From NCBI GenBank assembly GCA_964436315.1, contig CAYTCZ010000104.1:1-14146 (forward strand): a stretch of 14,146 bases of DNA, read 5' to 3'. The position numbers and the translations under genes are program-made. Source of the DNA: CAYTCZ01 sp964436315 (GTDB lineage: Bacteria > Actinomycetota > Thermoleophilia > Gaiellales > Gaiellaceae). The notes beneath the pieces were generated by a model. The model saw only the letters and a list, made by a program, of their open reading frames with translations, was not told the DNA's origin and ran no database searches. Positions 1 through 6,662 of the stretch are shown here, piece after piece (position 1 is the stretch's first letter; every line of letters starts with the position of its first letter).

Positions 1-72
1 CTCGACCTCGGCCGGCTGCCAGCTCAGGCCGCCGAGCCAGGCTCCGATCGTTCCGAGGGTCAGCGCAGCCAC
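1..72 (-). CDS. Possible N-terminal fragment of a membrane protein, running off the left edge
   Basis: Reading leftwards from a GTG at 72-70 gives 24 open codons up to the window edge. They encode a hydrophobic stretch (VAALTLGTIGAWLGGLSW, then QPAEVE) that resembles a first transmembrane segment or a signal anchor. An in-frame TGA lies five codons before the GTG, so the start would have to be close to it. No convincing ribosome binding site is visible, only a GGGG run about 11 bases upstream. The other frames here read as low-complexity Arg/Pro-rich peptides. The call rests only on the hydrophobic character of a short peptide, so it is weak. No family can be named. Confidence 0.25.
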   Translation of the reverse strand, partial: MAALTLGTIGAWLGGLSWQPAEVE

Positions 73-379
73 CGTTCGGTCGCCCCATCAATCATGCGAA
101 GACGAGATGGCTGCATCTGCGGCGTGACCTGCATTCCTGTGGAGCGAGAGCCTACCGATCGAGAGTCAGGAAGACGCCGACGCCTACCCGATTGCGAACC
201 GTCCGCGTGCTTGACGGGACGAGGCCGCGGCCAGTAGTGTGCGCCTAACGTACTTTCGTGCGATTAGCGAACAGAGCGGCGACCGGGGGTCAGTGGCGTT
301 TGTTCGGCCTGATGAAGCCAAGATGGACGTAGAGCAGGTACGGCGTCCTCCGACCCGAGCTTTGGGCGCGTGCCCGATG
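73..379. other. Non-coding stretch downstream of the regulator gene
   Basis: About 300 bases with no convincing gene. The long open frame on the plus strand that begins at 239 is antisense to the IclR gene and reads as Arg/Gly/Glu-rich nonsense. The stretch contains AGTGTGCGC at 236-244, identical to the right half of the palindrome at 1203-1218, and a weak hairpin (GGGC-GCGT-GCCC, 364-375) just past the regulator stop codon. The hairpin has no T run on either side, so it is not called a terminator. Confidence 0.4.
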
Positions 380-1201
380 TCAAGCGTCTTCGATGCCGGG
401 CGGGACTCCGCGCACGAGCCCTCTACTGATCAGATTCGCCGTCTCCGAGAGCAGCGGAAGGAATTCCTGCTGAATGTCATTCAGCGGGACGCGCGCGACG
501 GCAGAGGACACATTGAGAGCGGCGATCGTTCGACCGCCCGCGCCCTTGATCGGCACGGCGATCGAGCGGAGGCCGATCTCGAGTTCTTGGTCGACGAGCG
601 CCCACTCCTGTTCGCGAACCTTGATGATCTCGGCGCGCAGGCGGTCGGGCTCCGTAATCGTGCGGTCCGTAAAGGGCTCAAGAGATGCCTCGTCGAGGAA
701 TTGGTCGAGCTCGGGCTCGGGAAGGTCGGCGAGGAGAACTCTTCCCGTGGACGTCGGGTGCGCGGGAAGTCGTGTCCCGACTCCGAGCGTGATGCTCATG
801 ATCCGCCGGGTTGGCACACGCGCCACGTAGACGATGTCGGGAAGATCGAGAGTGGCCGCGGAGCACGATTCCTTCGTCTGCTCGACGAGATCCTCCATCA
901 GGGGCTGGGCGACGTCCCAGAGGTTCAGCGACGAGAGGTAGGCCCAGCCGAGGCTGAGCACGCGGGGCGTGAGTCTGAAGAGACGGCCGTCGGAGCGAAC
1001 GTGGCCGAGCTTCTCGAGCGTGAGCAGAATCCGGCGGGCAGTCGCGCGGGTGGTACCGGTCATGCGAGCGACCTCGCTCAGGGTGAGCGCCGGGTGCTCA
1101 TGCGAAAACACCTGGATGACGGCCATACCGCGTTCGAGCGACTGCAGGTATTGCTTCTTGTCCGCCGCGGTCTGTGCCACGAACTCCCACTCTATACCCA
1201 T
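380..1201 (-). CDS. IclR-family transcriptional regulator (PcaR/PcaU/PobR-like)
   Basis: The product of 273 residues is close to the usual 250-280 for the IclR family. The N-terminal winged helix-turn-helix is at about residues 18-70 (YLQSLERGMAVIQVF, then LTLSEVARMTGTTRATARR). The C-terminal effector domain follows (RVLSLGWAYLSSLNLWDVAQ, HPTSTGRVLLADLP). Family members of this subtype control aromatic-acid and beta-ketoadipate genes and bind a small aromatic or organic acid. The gene is divergent from the CoA-transferase pair, with 26 bp between the outermost starts, which suggests that it controls that operon and itself; this is inference. The start is uncertain. ATG at 1201 has no ribosome binding site. 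GTG at 1180 is preceded by GGGAG at short spacing, gives a more typical N terminus, and would place the 1203-1218 palindrome wholly upstream of the gene. Confidence 0.93.
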   Translation of the reverse strand: MGIEWEFVAQTAADKKQYLQSLERGMAVIQVFSHEHPALTLSEVARMTGTTRATARRILLTLEKLGHVRSDGRLFRLTPRVLSLGWAYLSSLNLWDVAQPLMEDLVEQTKESCSAATLDLPDIVYVARVPTRRIMSITLGVGTRLPAHPTSTGRVLLADLPEPELDQFLDEASLEPFTDRTITEPDRLRAEIIKVREQEWALVDQELEIGLRSIAVPIKGAGGRTIAALNVSSAVARVPLNDIQQEFLPLLSETANLISRGLVRGVPPGIEDA

Positions 1202-1202
1202 G

Positions 1203-1218
1203 GCGCACGAGTGTGCGC
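1203..1218. promoter_or_regulatory. Perfect 16-bp palindrome between divergent genes, candidate IclR operator
   Basis: GCGCAC-GAGT-GTGCGC is a perfect inverted repeat with 6-bp arms and a 4-bp centre. It lies between the regulator start (1201 or 1180) and the CoA-transferase start (1228). IclR proteins bind palindromes of about 14-16 bp in such divergent control regions, so position and symmetry fit an operator. The alternative is chance, which is not negligible in GC-rich DNA. No clear -10/-35 pair was found for either gene. Confidence 0.45.
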
Positions 1219-1227
1219 AAAGCGAAC

Positions 1228-2094
1228 ATGAGCGGACACGGTCGACTGAAGGCGCGGGTGATGCCGCTTGCTGAGGCGGTCGACGAGCACGTGCAAGACG
1301 GGTTCACGGTCGCACTCGAGGGGTTCACCCACTTGATCCCGTTCGCCGCTGGACACGAGATCATCCGTCAGCGCAGGAAGGAACTCACGCTCATGCGAAT
1401 GACGCCCGACCTCATTTACGACCAGATGATCGGGATGGGGTGCGCGTCGCGGCTCGTCCTCTCCTACGGTGGGAATCCCGGTGTCGGCTCGCTGCATCGT
1501 TTTCGCGATGCTGTCGAGGCTGCCTGGCCGTGTCCGCTCGCCGTCGAGGAGCACTCACACGCCGGAATGGCAAATGCCTACGTCGCAGGTGCTTCCCGCC
1601 TGCCATTCGCTGTTCTGCGCGGCTATGCAGGGACAGACCTCCCGGCGAAGAGCACGGCGGTGACGTTCGTTGACTGCCCATTCACCGGCGAGCAAGTGAC
1701 CGCCGTTCGGGCCCTGAACCCTGATGTCACGATCATCCACGCTCAACAAGCCGACCGACGCGGAAACGTGATGCTGTGGGGACTCTGCGGTGTCCAGAAG
1801 GAGGCAGTTCTCGCAGCTGAGGGCGTGATCGTAACCGTGGAGGAGATCGTGACGGAGTTCGAGCCCCGGCCCCACTCGGTATTTCTGCCTTCGTGGGTGA
1901 TCGACGCTGTGGCGGTCGTCCCTGACGGCGCCTGGCCGTCGTACGCGGCGGGCTATTCGGTCCGCGACAACGACTTCTACGCGGCCTGGGATCCCATCTC
2001 GCGAGACCGCGAGCGGTTTGTGGACTGGATGCAGACGAACGTTCTCGAGCAAGCAGAACCTCGCGGCACTCCGGAAACTCCGACGACGGCATGA
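1228..2094 (+). CDS. CoA-transferase subunit A (class I, glutaconate CoA-transferase-like)
   Basis: The product of 288 residues belongs to the alpha-subunit half of class I (family I) CoA-transferases, which move CoA between an acyl-CoA donor and a carboxylic acid through a covalent glutamyl-CoA on the partner subunit. Visible signatures are DGFTVALEGFTHLIPFAAGH near residue 25, the glycine-rich YGGNPGVGSLHRFRDAV, EEHSHAGMANAYVAGASRLP, LRGYAGTDLP, and a C-terminal CPFTGEQVTAV / GNVMLWG block. The acceptor acid cannot be read from the sequence. ATG at 1228 is preferred over an in-frame ATG at 1174 because the latter overlaps the divergent regulator; ATG 1261 (MPLAEAV) is also possible and has GAAGG upstream. 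Its stop overlaps the next start (ATGA), so the two subunits are translationally coupled. Confidence 0.9.
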   Translation: MSGHGRLKARVMPLAEAVDEHVQDGFTVALEGFTHLIPFAAGHEIIRQRRKELTLMRMTPDLIYDQMIGMGCASRLVLSYGGNPGVGSLHRFRDAVEAAWPCPLAVEEHSHAGMANAYVAGASRLPFAVLRGYAGTDLPAKSTAVTFVDCPFTGEQVTAVRALNPDVTIIHAQQADRRGNVMLWGLCGVQKEAVLAAEGVIVTVEEIVTEFEPRPHSVFLPSWVIDAVAVVPDGAWPSYAAGYSVRDNDFYAAWDPISRDRERFVDWMQTNVLEQAEPRGTPETPTTA

Positions 2095-2852
2095 CCGAGG
2101 AGATGGCTACACCCGAAGAGACGATGACCATCAACGCGGCGCGCGAACTGCGTGACGGCCAAGTCTGCCTCGTCGGAGTCGGTCCGCCGAACGCCGCGGC
2201 GAATCTGGCGCGACGCCTCCACGCGCCGGGGTGCGTTCTCGTGTACGAGTCAGGGGCGATCGGAGCAAAGCCGGTCCGCCTGCCGCTCTCGATCGGCGAT
2301 GACGATCTCGCTGAGACAGCGGATGAACTCGTGCCGGTTCCCGAGATCTTCAACTACTGGGTCTCGGGCGGTCGCATCGATGTCGGGTTCCTGGGTGCGG
2401 CACAGATCGACCGCTTCGCCAACATCAACACGACTGTCATCGGTTCCTATGAGCACCCAAAGGTTCGCCTCCCCGGCGCCGGAGGAGCGCCCGAGATCGC
2501 GGCCATGTCGCGAGAAGTCATCGTCATGCTCCGTCACTCGCTCCGAGCCTTCGTCGAACGACTCGACTTCGTGACATCGATTGGACAGGCTCGTTCGGGC
2601 AAGCCGCGCTCCGAACTCGGCTTGCCCGGCGCGGGCCCGACGGTCGTCATCACCGACCTTGGAGTCCTTCGTCCGGGGACCGACGGTGAGCTCGAGTTGA
2701 GTGCAGTTCATCCGAGTGCCTCGCTCGATGAGATTCGCGCAGCGACCGGCTGGGATCTCCGGACACGTGAGCCGCTCGAAACGACCGAGCCACCGACAGA
2801 GGAGGAGCTCGAGACGCTCCGGACACTCAGGACGACGAGCCCAGGGTCGTGA
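2091..2852 (+). CDS. CoA-transferase subunit B (class I, carries the catalytic glutamate)
   Basis: The product of 253 residues is the beta-subunit partner of the preceding gene; the two overlap by four bases (ATGA). The catalytic glutamate of this family sits in an S/Y-E-x-G motif; here YESG places it at Glu53 (VLVYESGAIG), where the glutamyl-CoA intermediate would form. Further family features are the N-terminal DGQVCLVGVGPPNAAANLAR, GRIDVGFLGAAQID and the glycine-rich LPGAGGAPEIA. The subunit sizes and motifs are closer to glutaconate CoA-transferase and to steroid or aromatic ring-cleavage CoA-transferases than to the smaller PcaI/PcaJ pair, although IclR regulators of the PcaR type commonly control pcaIJ. 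The C-terminal 25 residues are Glu/Thr-rich and probably disordered. The exact start could also be ATG 2103 or 2124. Confidence 0.9.
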   Translation: MTEEMATPEETMTINAARELRDGQVCLVGVGPPNAAANLARRLHAPGCVLVYESGAIGAKPVRLPLSIGDDDLAETADELVPVPEIFNYWVSGGRIDVGFLGAAQIDRFANINTTVIGSYEHPKVRLPGAGGAPEIAAMSREVIVMLRHSLRAFVERLDFVTSIGQARSGKPRSELGLPGAGPTVVITDLGVLRPGTDGELELSAVHPSASLDEIRAATGWDLRTREPLETTEPPTEEELETLRTLRTTSPGS

Positions 2853-2860
2853 CCCGAGTT

Positions 2861-2891
2861 CCCGCGGACAGCTAGTGGTCGCAGCTGCGGG
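2861..2891. terminator. Weak hairpin between convergent genes
   Basis: In the 43-bp gap between two convergent stop codons, CCCG + CAGCT pairs with AGCTG + CGGG around a 9-base loop, with a 4-base bulge (CGGA) on one side. Its position between convergent genes suits a bidirectional terminator. There is no T run on either strand, so intrinsic termination is doubtful. Confidence 0.22.
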
Positions 2892-2895
2892 CGTG

Positions 2896-3345
2896 CTACT
2901 CGACCGCGAGCTCGGCTGCCAGTTCGTTCTTGCAGAGATACGCCCGAACTCTGAGCGCGGACGTCCGATAGTCGACAGCCGCCTCGGCGACTGCGTATGC
3001 GCTATTCAGCCAAGCGTATTCCGGCTCATCGGTCGTGAAGAGGAGCGACGTCGTCGCTGCCCGCCGGCCGCTCACGCCAACCTCGAGCGCGTAGCCCTGC
3101 ATGGTGAAGACGATCTTCGCACCGTCGTCTGTCTCCAAGAATCCGCGGACATCCGGACAGAGGACTCCGTCACCGCGCAAGCGTGGATAGTTGTGCCAGC
3201 GGAGCGTCCCGGCGAGCCTTGGCCCGAGCGCGGTTCCCGTCCCCTCTCCGTACGCGATTCCGTCGTCTCCGTAGGCGCGGAGGATCTCCAACGGAGGAGT
3301 GCTCGTATAGCTCATCTCCAGATCGAGAAAATGCTCGAAGCGCAC
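2896..3345 (-). CDS. DUF3237-family protein, probably the downstream part of a frameshifted gene
   Basis: The 149-residue frame has the hallmarks of DUF3237: an N-terminal strand like RFEHFLDLEMSY, GPRLAGTLRW, then DGVLCPDVRGFLETDDGAKI and the family-typical PEYAWLNSAYAV near the C terminus. DUF3237 proteins are small beta-barrels of unknown function, often found near catabolic genes. GTG at 3345 would give a near-complete domain but has no good ribosome binding site. The same frame continues upstream with protein-like sequence (GWWRLDFSGKRRDTTD) but has no start codon. A different frame beginning at ATG 3494 has an excellent GGAGG site. Joining the two needs one missing base near 3385-3393. 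I think this is one gene of about 199 codons with a frameshift, real or a sequencing error. Confidence 0.75.
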   Translation of the reverse strand: MRFEHFLDLEMSYTSTPPLEILRAYGDDGIAYGEGTGTALGPRLAGTLRWHNYPRLRGDGVLCPDVRGFLETDDGAKIVFTMQGYALEVGVSGRRAATTSLLFTTDEPEYAWLNSAYAVAEAAVDYRTSALRVRAYLCKNELAAELAVE

Positions 3346-3494
3346 GTCCGTAGTGTCTCGTCGTTTCCCCGAGAAGTCGAGTCTCCACCATCCGCGTGGG
3401 ATCGAGGGCCCCCGATCACGATTCCGCCTCCCGAATACGTGAGTACTTTCCCGTAGAACGTTGGGTACTTCCCACGATGCATCGCGCCTCGCAT
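3346..3494 (-). pseudogene. Displaced 5' part of the DUF3237 gene, different frame
   Basis: From ATG at 3494-3492 the minus strand reads MRGAMHRGKYPTFYGKVLTY and then SGGGIVIGGPRSHADG, a plausible strand-rich N terminus. GGAGG lies eight bases upstream of this ATG (3503-3507), a near-ideal ribosome binding site. After about residue 36 the frame decays into Ser/Arg-rich nonsense and stops at 3312, while the adjacent frame takes over with WRLDFSGKRRDTTDVRFEHF and the DUF3237 domain. A single-base deletion around 3385-3393 explains both. It is not possible to tell from one sequence whether the gene is inactivated or the base was missed. Confidence 0.5.
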
Positions 3495-3532
3495 TGGTGG
3501 AGCCTCCGACCTAAAGATCATCCGCTCAGCCG

Positions 3533-3538
3533 AGGAGG
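3533..3538 (+). promoter_or_regulatory. Strong ribosome binding site for the nitroreductase-like gene
   Basis: AGGAGG lies six bases before GTG 3545 and decides that start. Confidence 0.8.
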
Positions 3539-3544
3539 TACTCC

Positions 3545-4588
3545 GTGAGCGACATCACCGACTCGCACGCCGATGCATGGGCCCTCACGGCTGACGACTA
3601 TCCGCAGAACGCCGCTCTCGACGAGAAGCTGAAGTTCCTCCTGGGCTTCGCGATCCTTGCACCCTCGGGGCGAAACACGCAGCCGTGGCTCTTTCAGATC
3701 CACGAAGACACGGTTTCGCTCTACGCCGATCGCACGCGCGCGCTTCCCGTGATCGATCCAGAGGATCGGGAGCTCGTCATGAGCTGCGGTGCCGCGCTCT
3801 TCCAGCTTCGGATTGCGTTGCGGCGGTTCGCGCTCCAGGGGAGAGTCGAACTCGTACCCGATCCTTCGGACCGGGACCTTCTTGCCCGGATCGTGGCGGC
3901 GGAAGGTGGTGAGCCGAGCGCTCGTGAGCGGCGACTGTTCGACGCAATTCCGAAACGCCACATCAACCGAATGCTCTTCGAGGATCGCGAAGTTGCCAGC
4001 GCGCTCGTTGACACGATTCACGAGGCCGCAGTCGCGGAAAACGCCTGGCTCCGTCTGATCGAGGGAGAGGAGAAACGGGCGGACGTCGCCGACCTGATCG
4101 GGGCGGGCGATCGCATTCAGGGTGCCGATCCGGATTGGCGCCACGAGCAGGCAGCGTTCATCCGGCATAACCGTACGCGTGAGGAGGACGGAATGCCCGG
4201 GTACGTGTTCGGCGTTGGCGATCTCTCGTCAGTCTTTGGCCCTCTCCTCATCCGGACCTTCGACTGGGGGGAAGGCCAGGCTGCAAAGGACCGCGAACTT
4301 GCGGAGAGTGCTCCTGTGCTGGCCGTCCTCGGCAGTGAGTCCGACGAGCCAGAGTCCCTGCTGGCGGCGGGGCAGGCTCTTGGTTCGGTCCTCCTTCACG
4401 CGTCCGCTGAGGGAGTGTCTGCCTCGTTCCTGAATCAGCCCATTCAGCGGCCCGCCCTGCGCACGAGGCTCATCGAGATCCTCGAACTGGATGGCTTGCC
4501 CCAGATTCTCCTCCGTTTGGGCTACGGGCCAGAGGGAAAGCCCACACCAAGGCGACCCGTGAGCGACGTGCTGCTCGGGGACGAGTGA
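3545..4588 (+). CDS. Acg-family FMN-binding nitroreductase-like oxidoreductase
   Basis: The product of 347 residues resembles the Acg family, in which two nitroreductase-like halves are fused in one chain (mycobacterial Acg proteins are about 330 residues). Motifs in order: AILAPSGRNTQPWLFQI at about 36-52, the usual FMN-phosphate region; a DAIPKRHINRMLF motif near 138-150, matching the family's RxTNRxxF; GVSASFLNQPIQRPALR; and PQILLRLGYG followed by TPRRPVSDVL at the C terminus. In the characterised mycobacterial protein the active site is partly lidded and catalysis is uncertain, so an FMN-storing or sequestering role is as possible as a reductase role. The gene stands alone on the plus strand between two minus-strand genes. 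It may reduce a quinone or nitro compound belonging to the neighbouring pathway; that is speculation. Confidence 0.88.
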   Translation: MSDITDSHADAWALTADDYPQNAALDEKLKFLLGFAILAPSGRNTQPWLFQIHEDTVSLYADRTRALPVIDPEDRELVMSCGAALFQLRIALRRFALQGRVELVPDPSDRDLLARIVAAEGGEPSARERRLFDAIPKRHINRMLFEDREVASALVDTIHEAAVAENAWLRLIEGEEKRADVADLIGAGDRIQGADPDWRHEQAAFIRHNRTREEDGMPGYVFGVGDLSSVFGPLLIRTFDWGEGQAAKDRELAESAPVLAVLGSESDEPESLLAAGQALGSVLLHASAEGVSASFLNQPIQRPALRTRLIEILELDGLPQILLRLGYGPEGKPTPRRPVSDVLLGDE

Positions 4589-4629
4589 ACTCGGCCCGGG
4601 CCGCCGTCAGACTGGACAGCCCGGTTAGC

Positions 4630-5310
4630 TCACGAGGGACGCTCGTCGGACACGTTCCTCCGAATGAGGGTCACGCCGTCGCGAACCGTGAGGAGCACGC
4701 ACGTGACGCGCGGATCCTGGCGCAGCGAACTGTTGAAGTCCCGAAGCGCACGCGTGTCTTCCGAGGCATCTTCCTCGTCGAGAACCGTCCCGCCCCAGAG
4801 TGTGTTGTCGACGACGATCAACCCAGACTCCGAGAGGAGCGGGAGGACCGCCTCGTAGAACTCCTTGTACGAGGACTTCTCGGCGTCGATGAAGACGACG
4901 TCAAACGGGCCATCGAGTTCACGGATCGTCTCGAGAGCATCCCCAACACGTAGCTCGATCCGGTCGGCGTATGGGCTCGCATCGATGTGCCGCTGTGCGA
5001 AGGCTGCATGCTCCGGGTCGTTCTCGCAGGTCACGAGGAGACCGTCGGACGGCATCGCGGCCGCCATTGAGAGAGCCGAATAACCGCTGAAGGTGCCGAT
5101 GTCGAGAATGCGGCTGGCGCGGCTTGAAACGACGAGGAACTCCAGGAGGCGTCCCACCACCGTCCCAGTGAGCCTCTGTGGGATCGGAAGCGTCGCCCTC
5201 GTTTCCTCCGTAAGCCGTGCGAGGGACGGCGGAGGCGGGGTCGTGTGCTCCTCGGCGTACCGCTCGATCTCTTCGGGGATGACCGACTCCAGCAGGGGCA
5301 CCTCACTCAT
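4630..5310 (-). CDS. SAM-dependent O-methyltransferase (catechol/caffeoyl-CoA type)
   Basis: The product of 226 residues matches the Methyltransf_3 family, Mg-dependent enzymes that methylate one hydroxyl of a vicinal diol on an aromatic ring. Motif I for S-adenosylmethionine is ILDIGTFSGYSALSMAAAM (68-86). The acidic residue binding the SAM ribose is in LLVTCENDP. The metal-binding set is Asp142 (VVFIDAEKSSY), Asp168 and Asn169 (IVVDNTLWGG). ATG 5310 (MSEVPLLE) is chosen because the frame open upstream to 5424 is Arg-rich and unlike the family; the usual length also fits. The gene is last in the run of minus-strand genes, 174 bp after the ABM gene, so it may be read through or have its own promoter. 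A catechol-type substrate would fit an aromatic pathway. Confidence 0.9.
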   Translation of the reverse strand: MSEVPLLESVIPEEIERYAEEHTTPPPPSLARLTEETRATLPIPQRLTGTVVGRLLEFLVVSSRASRILDIGTFSGYSALSMAAAMPSDGLLVTCENDPEHAAFAQRHIDASPYADRIELRVGDALETIRELDGPFDVVFIDAEKSSYKEFYEAVLPLLSESGLIVVDNTLWGGTVLDEEDASEDTRALRDFNSSLRQDPRVTCVLLTVRDGVTLIRRNVSDERPS

Positions 5311-5484
5311 CGGTTGTCTCGCCCCCTTTTCGTGACCGCTCATCTGACGGGATCGTACCCTGTGAGCGGCGACAATCCTTTCGGCATCCGGCTTGCCCGC
5401 GGTCGGCCGGCCACTCGGCCTCACGCAAAACTGAAGCTCCGGTACCAGGACATCGTCCGACGGCGATCTCCCGGAGATGATGGC

Positions 5485-5778
5485 CTACAGATCCCAGGTG
5501 ACGTAGAAGGCGCGCTCCCGGTCTTCGAGCCGAGGAATTGCCTCGCCGAAACCGAGTTCCTTGAAATGCTCCGAGTCGAGGTGCGCCTCGTATGCGGCCT
5601 CGTCCTCATACTGCTCGTAGAAGAAGAAGACCCGTGGATTCTCAGGATCGCGGTGCGGCTGGTAGACGCGCATGCCAGGCTCATTGCGAGACGGCCCTGC
5701 GAGCTTCTCGATCGCGGCCGCAACCGCGCCTTCCTCACCCGCTTTGGCAGTCCATTTGGCGGTCACGACGTAGGCCAT
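5485..5778 (-). CDS. Antibiotic-biosynthesis-monooxygenase (ABM) domain protein, YgiN-like
   Basis: The product of 97 residues is a single ABM domain, a dimeric ferredoxin-like alpha-beta fold. Typical features are the first strand AYVVTAKWTAKAG, a central NEPGMRVYQPHRDPENPRVF segment, the FFFYEQYEDEAAYEAHLDSE helix entry with HFKEL, and a final beta strand. Relatives include cofactor-free quinol monooxygenases (YgiN, ActVA-Orf6), but many members have unknown activity. ATG 5778 has an AGGGGAG site a few bases upstream, which rules out the Arg-rich extension to 5988. It begins 19 bases after the MBL gene stop, so the two are probably cotranscribed. A role oxidising a hydroquinone-like intermediate of the operon's pathway is inference. 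Confidence 0.88.
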   Translation of the reverse strand: MAYVVTAKWTAKAGEEGAVAAAIEKLAGPSRNEPGMRVYQPHRDPENPRVFFFYEQYEDEAAYEAHLDSEHFKELGFGEAIPRLEDRERAFYVTWDL

Positions 5779-5797
5779 CGTTTCTCCCCTCGATCGA

Positions 5798-6652
5798 TCA
5801 GGCTTCTGCCCTCTTGTCCCAGTAGCGTCTGAGGCCCGCATACGAGTAGCGGAACGGTGCGGCGATTCGGTACGACTCCGCGCTCTCGGCGTCCGACTCC
5901 AGACGAAGATCCGCCTCGGCGGCCGCGACGAATTGTCGCTCGTCGTCAAGCTCGCGAGCACGGTCGGCCCAGTCGGCGAGGTGTTCACGGAGCTTGCTGA
6001 GGTGGTGCGCCGGCTCGTCGACGATACCGTAGTGCGTCAGACACAGGCGGGTCGGCCGACGCCTCTCGAGTTCGTCGATGGTCTCGTTCCACGCCTCGAG
6101 ATCGACCTCCGGCGGCAGAGCCGTGGGGGCGACGTAGTGGGCGGGCACGATGCGAACCCCGGCGGCGTCTCCGACGAAGCAGGTTCCATTTTCGTCAACG
6201 AAACAGACGTGGTGTTTCGCATGGCCGGGGCTCGGGAACACGTCGAGTCCGAGCACCCGCTCAGACACCATCCTGATGTGTTCCTCCGGAACCGGAAGCA
6301 TCTCGCCAAACAGGCCATCGAAATCGTCCCCGAACAGCCGGCGGGCGCTCAGCTCCAGTCTGGTCGGATCAACCAGGTGCGGCGCCCCGATCTCGCTCAC
6401 ATGAACCTGGAGCGCTGGGTTGAGTCGTACGAGATTCCCGGCCGCACCGGCGTGATCGATGTGAATGTGCGTGAGGAGGAGGTGACGCACATCGCCGACG
6501 TCGACGCCGTGTTCGGCGAGCGCTTTTACGAGAGTCGCGACCGTGCTCGGAGGGCCACAGTCGATGAGCGCGAGTTCGTCTCCGTCGAGGAGATAGGAGC
6601 CGATCACACGCTCATGCGCCTGGTGATGTAGGTCGATCAGGGTCGGGGTCAC
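5798..6652 (-). CDS. Metallo-beta-lactamase-fold hydrolase
   Basis: The product of 284 residues has the full MBL-fold metal site: HxHxDH as THIHIDHAG (His62, His64, Asp66, His67), a third-motif His144 in SPGHAKHH, Asp162 in FVGDAAG and a late His in CLTHYG. The N-terminal strands (IGSYLLDGDELALIDCGPP) are typical of the glyoxalase II-like/lactonase branch. The substrate is unknown; thioester, lactone or other ester hydrolysis are all plausible. The last 60 residues are helical and charged, ending YSYAGLRRYWDKRAEA, as in many MBL proteins of catabolic clusters. GTG at 6652 starts ten bases after the [2Fe-2S] subunit stop, with little ribosome binding site of its own, so translational coupling is likely. 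Confidence 0.9.
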   Translation of the reverse strand: MTPTLIDLHHQAHERVIGSYLLDGDELALIDCGPPSTVATLVKALAEHGVDVGDVRHLLLTHIHIDHAGAAGNLVRLNPALQVHVSEIGAPHLVDPTRLELSARRLFGDDFDGLFGEMLPVPEEHIRMVSERVLGLDVFPSPGHAKHHVCFVDENGTCFVGDAAGVRIVPAHYVAPTALPPEVDLEAWNETIDELERRRPTRLCLTHYGIVDEPAHHLSKLREHLADWADRARELDDERQFVAAAEADLRLESDAESAESYRIAAPFRYSYAGLRRYWDKRAEA

Positions 6653-6662
6653 GGAGAGATTG

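Noticed and set aside
239..1231. Long plus-strand open frame (330 codons) across the regulator gene
   Set aside because: It is antisense to the clear IclR gene, rich in Arg/Gly/Glu, shows no family features, and arises from the GC-rich third positions of the real gene.
1228..2852. Assignment as PcaIJ (3-oxoadipate CoA-transferase)
   Set aside because: An IclR neighbour fits, but subunit length and motifs look closer to the glutaconate-type CoA-transferases, and no other beta-ketoadipate genes are present.
2701..3456. Plus-strand open frame (251 codons) over the CoA-transferase end and the DUF3237 gene
   Set aside because: The DUF3237 domain on the other strand has recognisable family motifs; this frame reads as Arg/Ser-rich sequence.
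4592..4603. CGGCCCGGGCCG palindrome between convergent stop codons as a terminator
   Set aside because: It has no loop and no T run, and such GC palindromes are expected by chance in this DNA.
5466..5478. ATCTCC-C-GGAGAT inverted repeat just after the ABM gene stop
   Set aside because: The centre is a single base, so it can form only a short stem, and no T run follows.
5311..5484. Gap between the ABM and methyltransferase genes as a promoter region
   Set aside because: TACGAT-like hexamers occur but without a -35 element at proper spacing, so no promoter is called; no gene is seen in the gap either.
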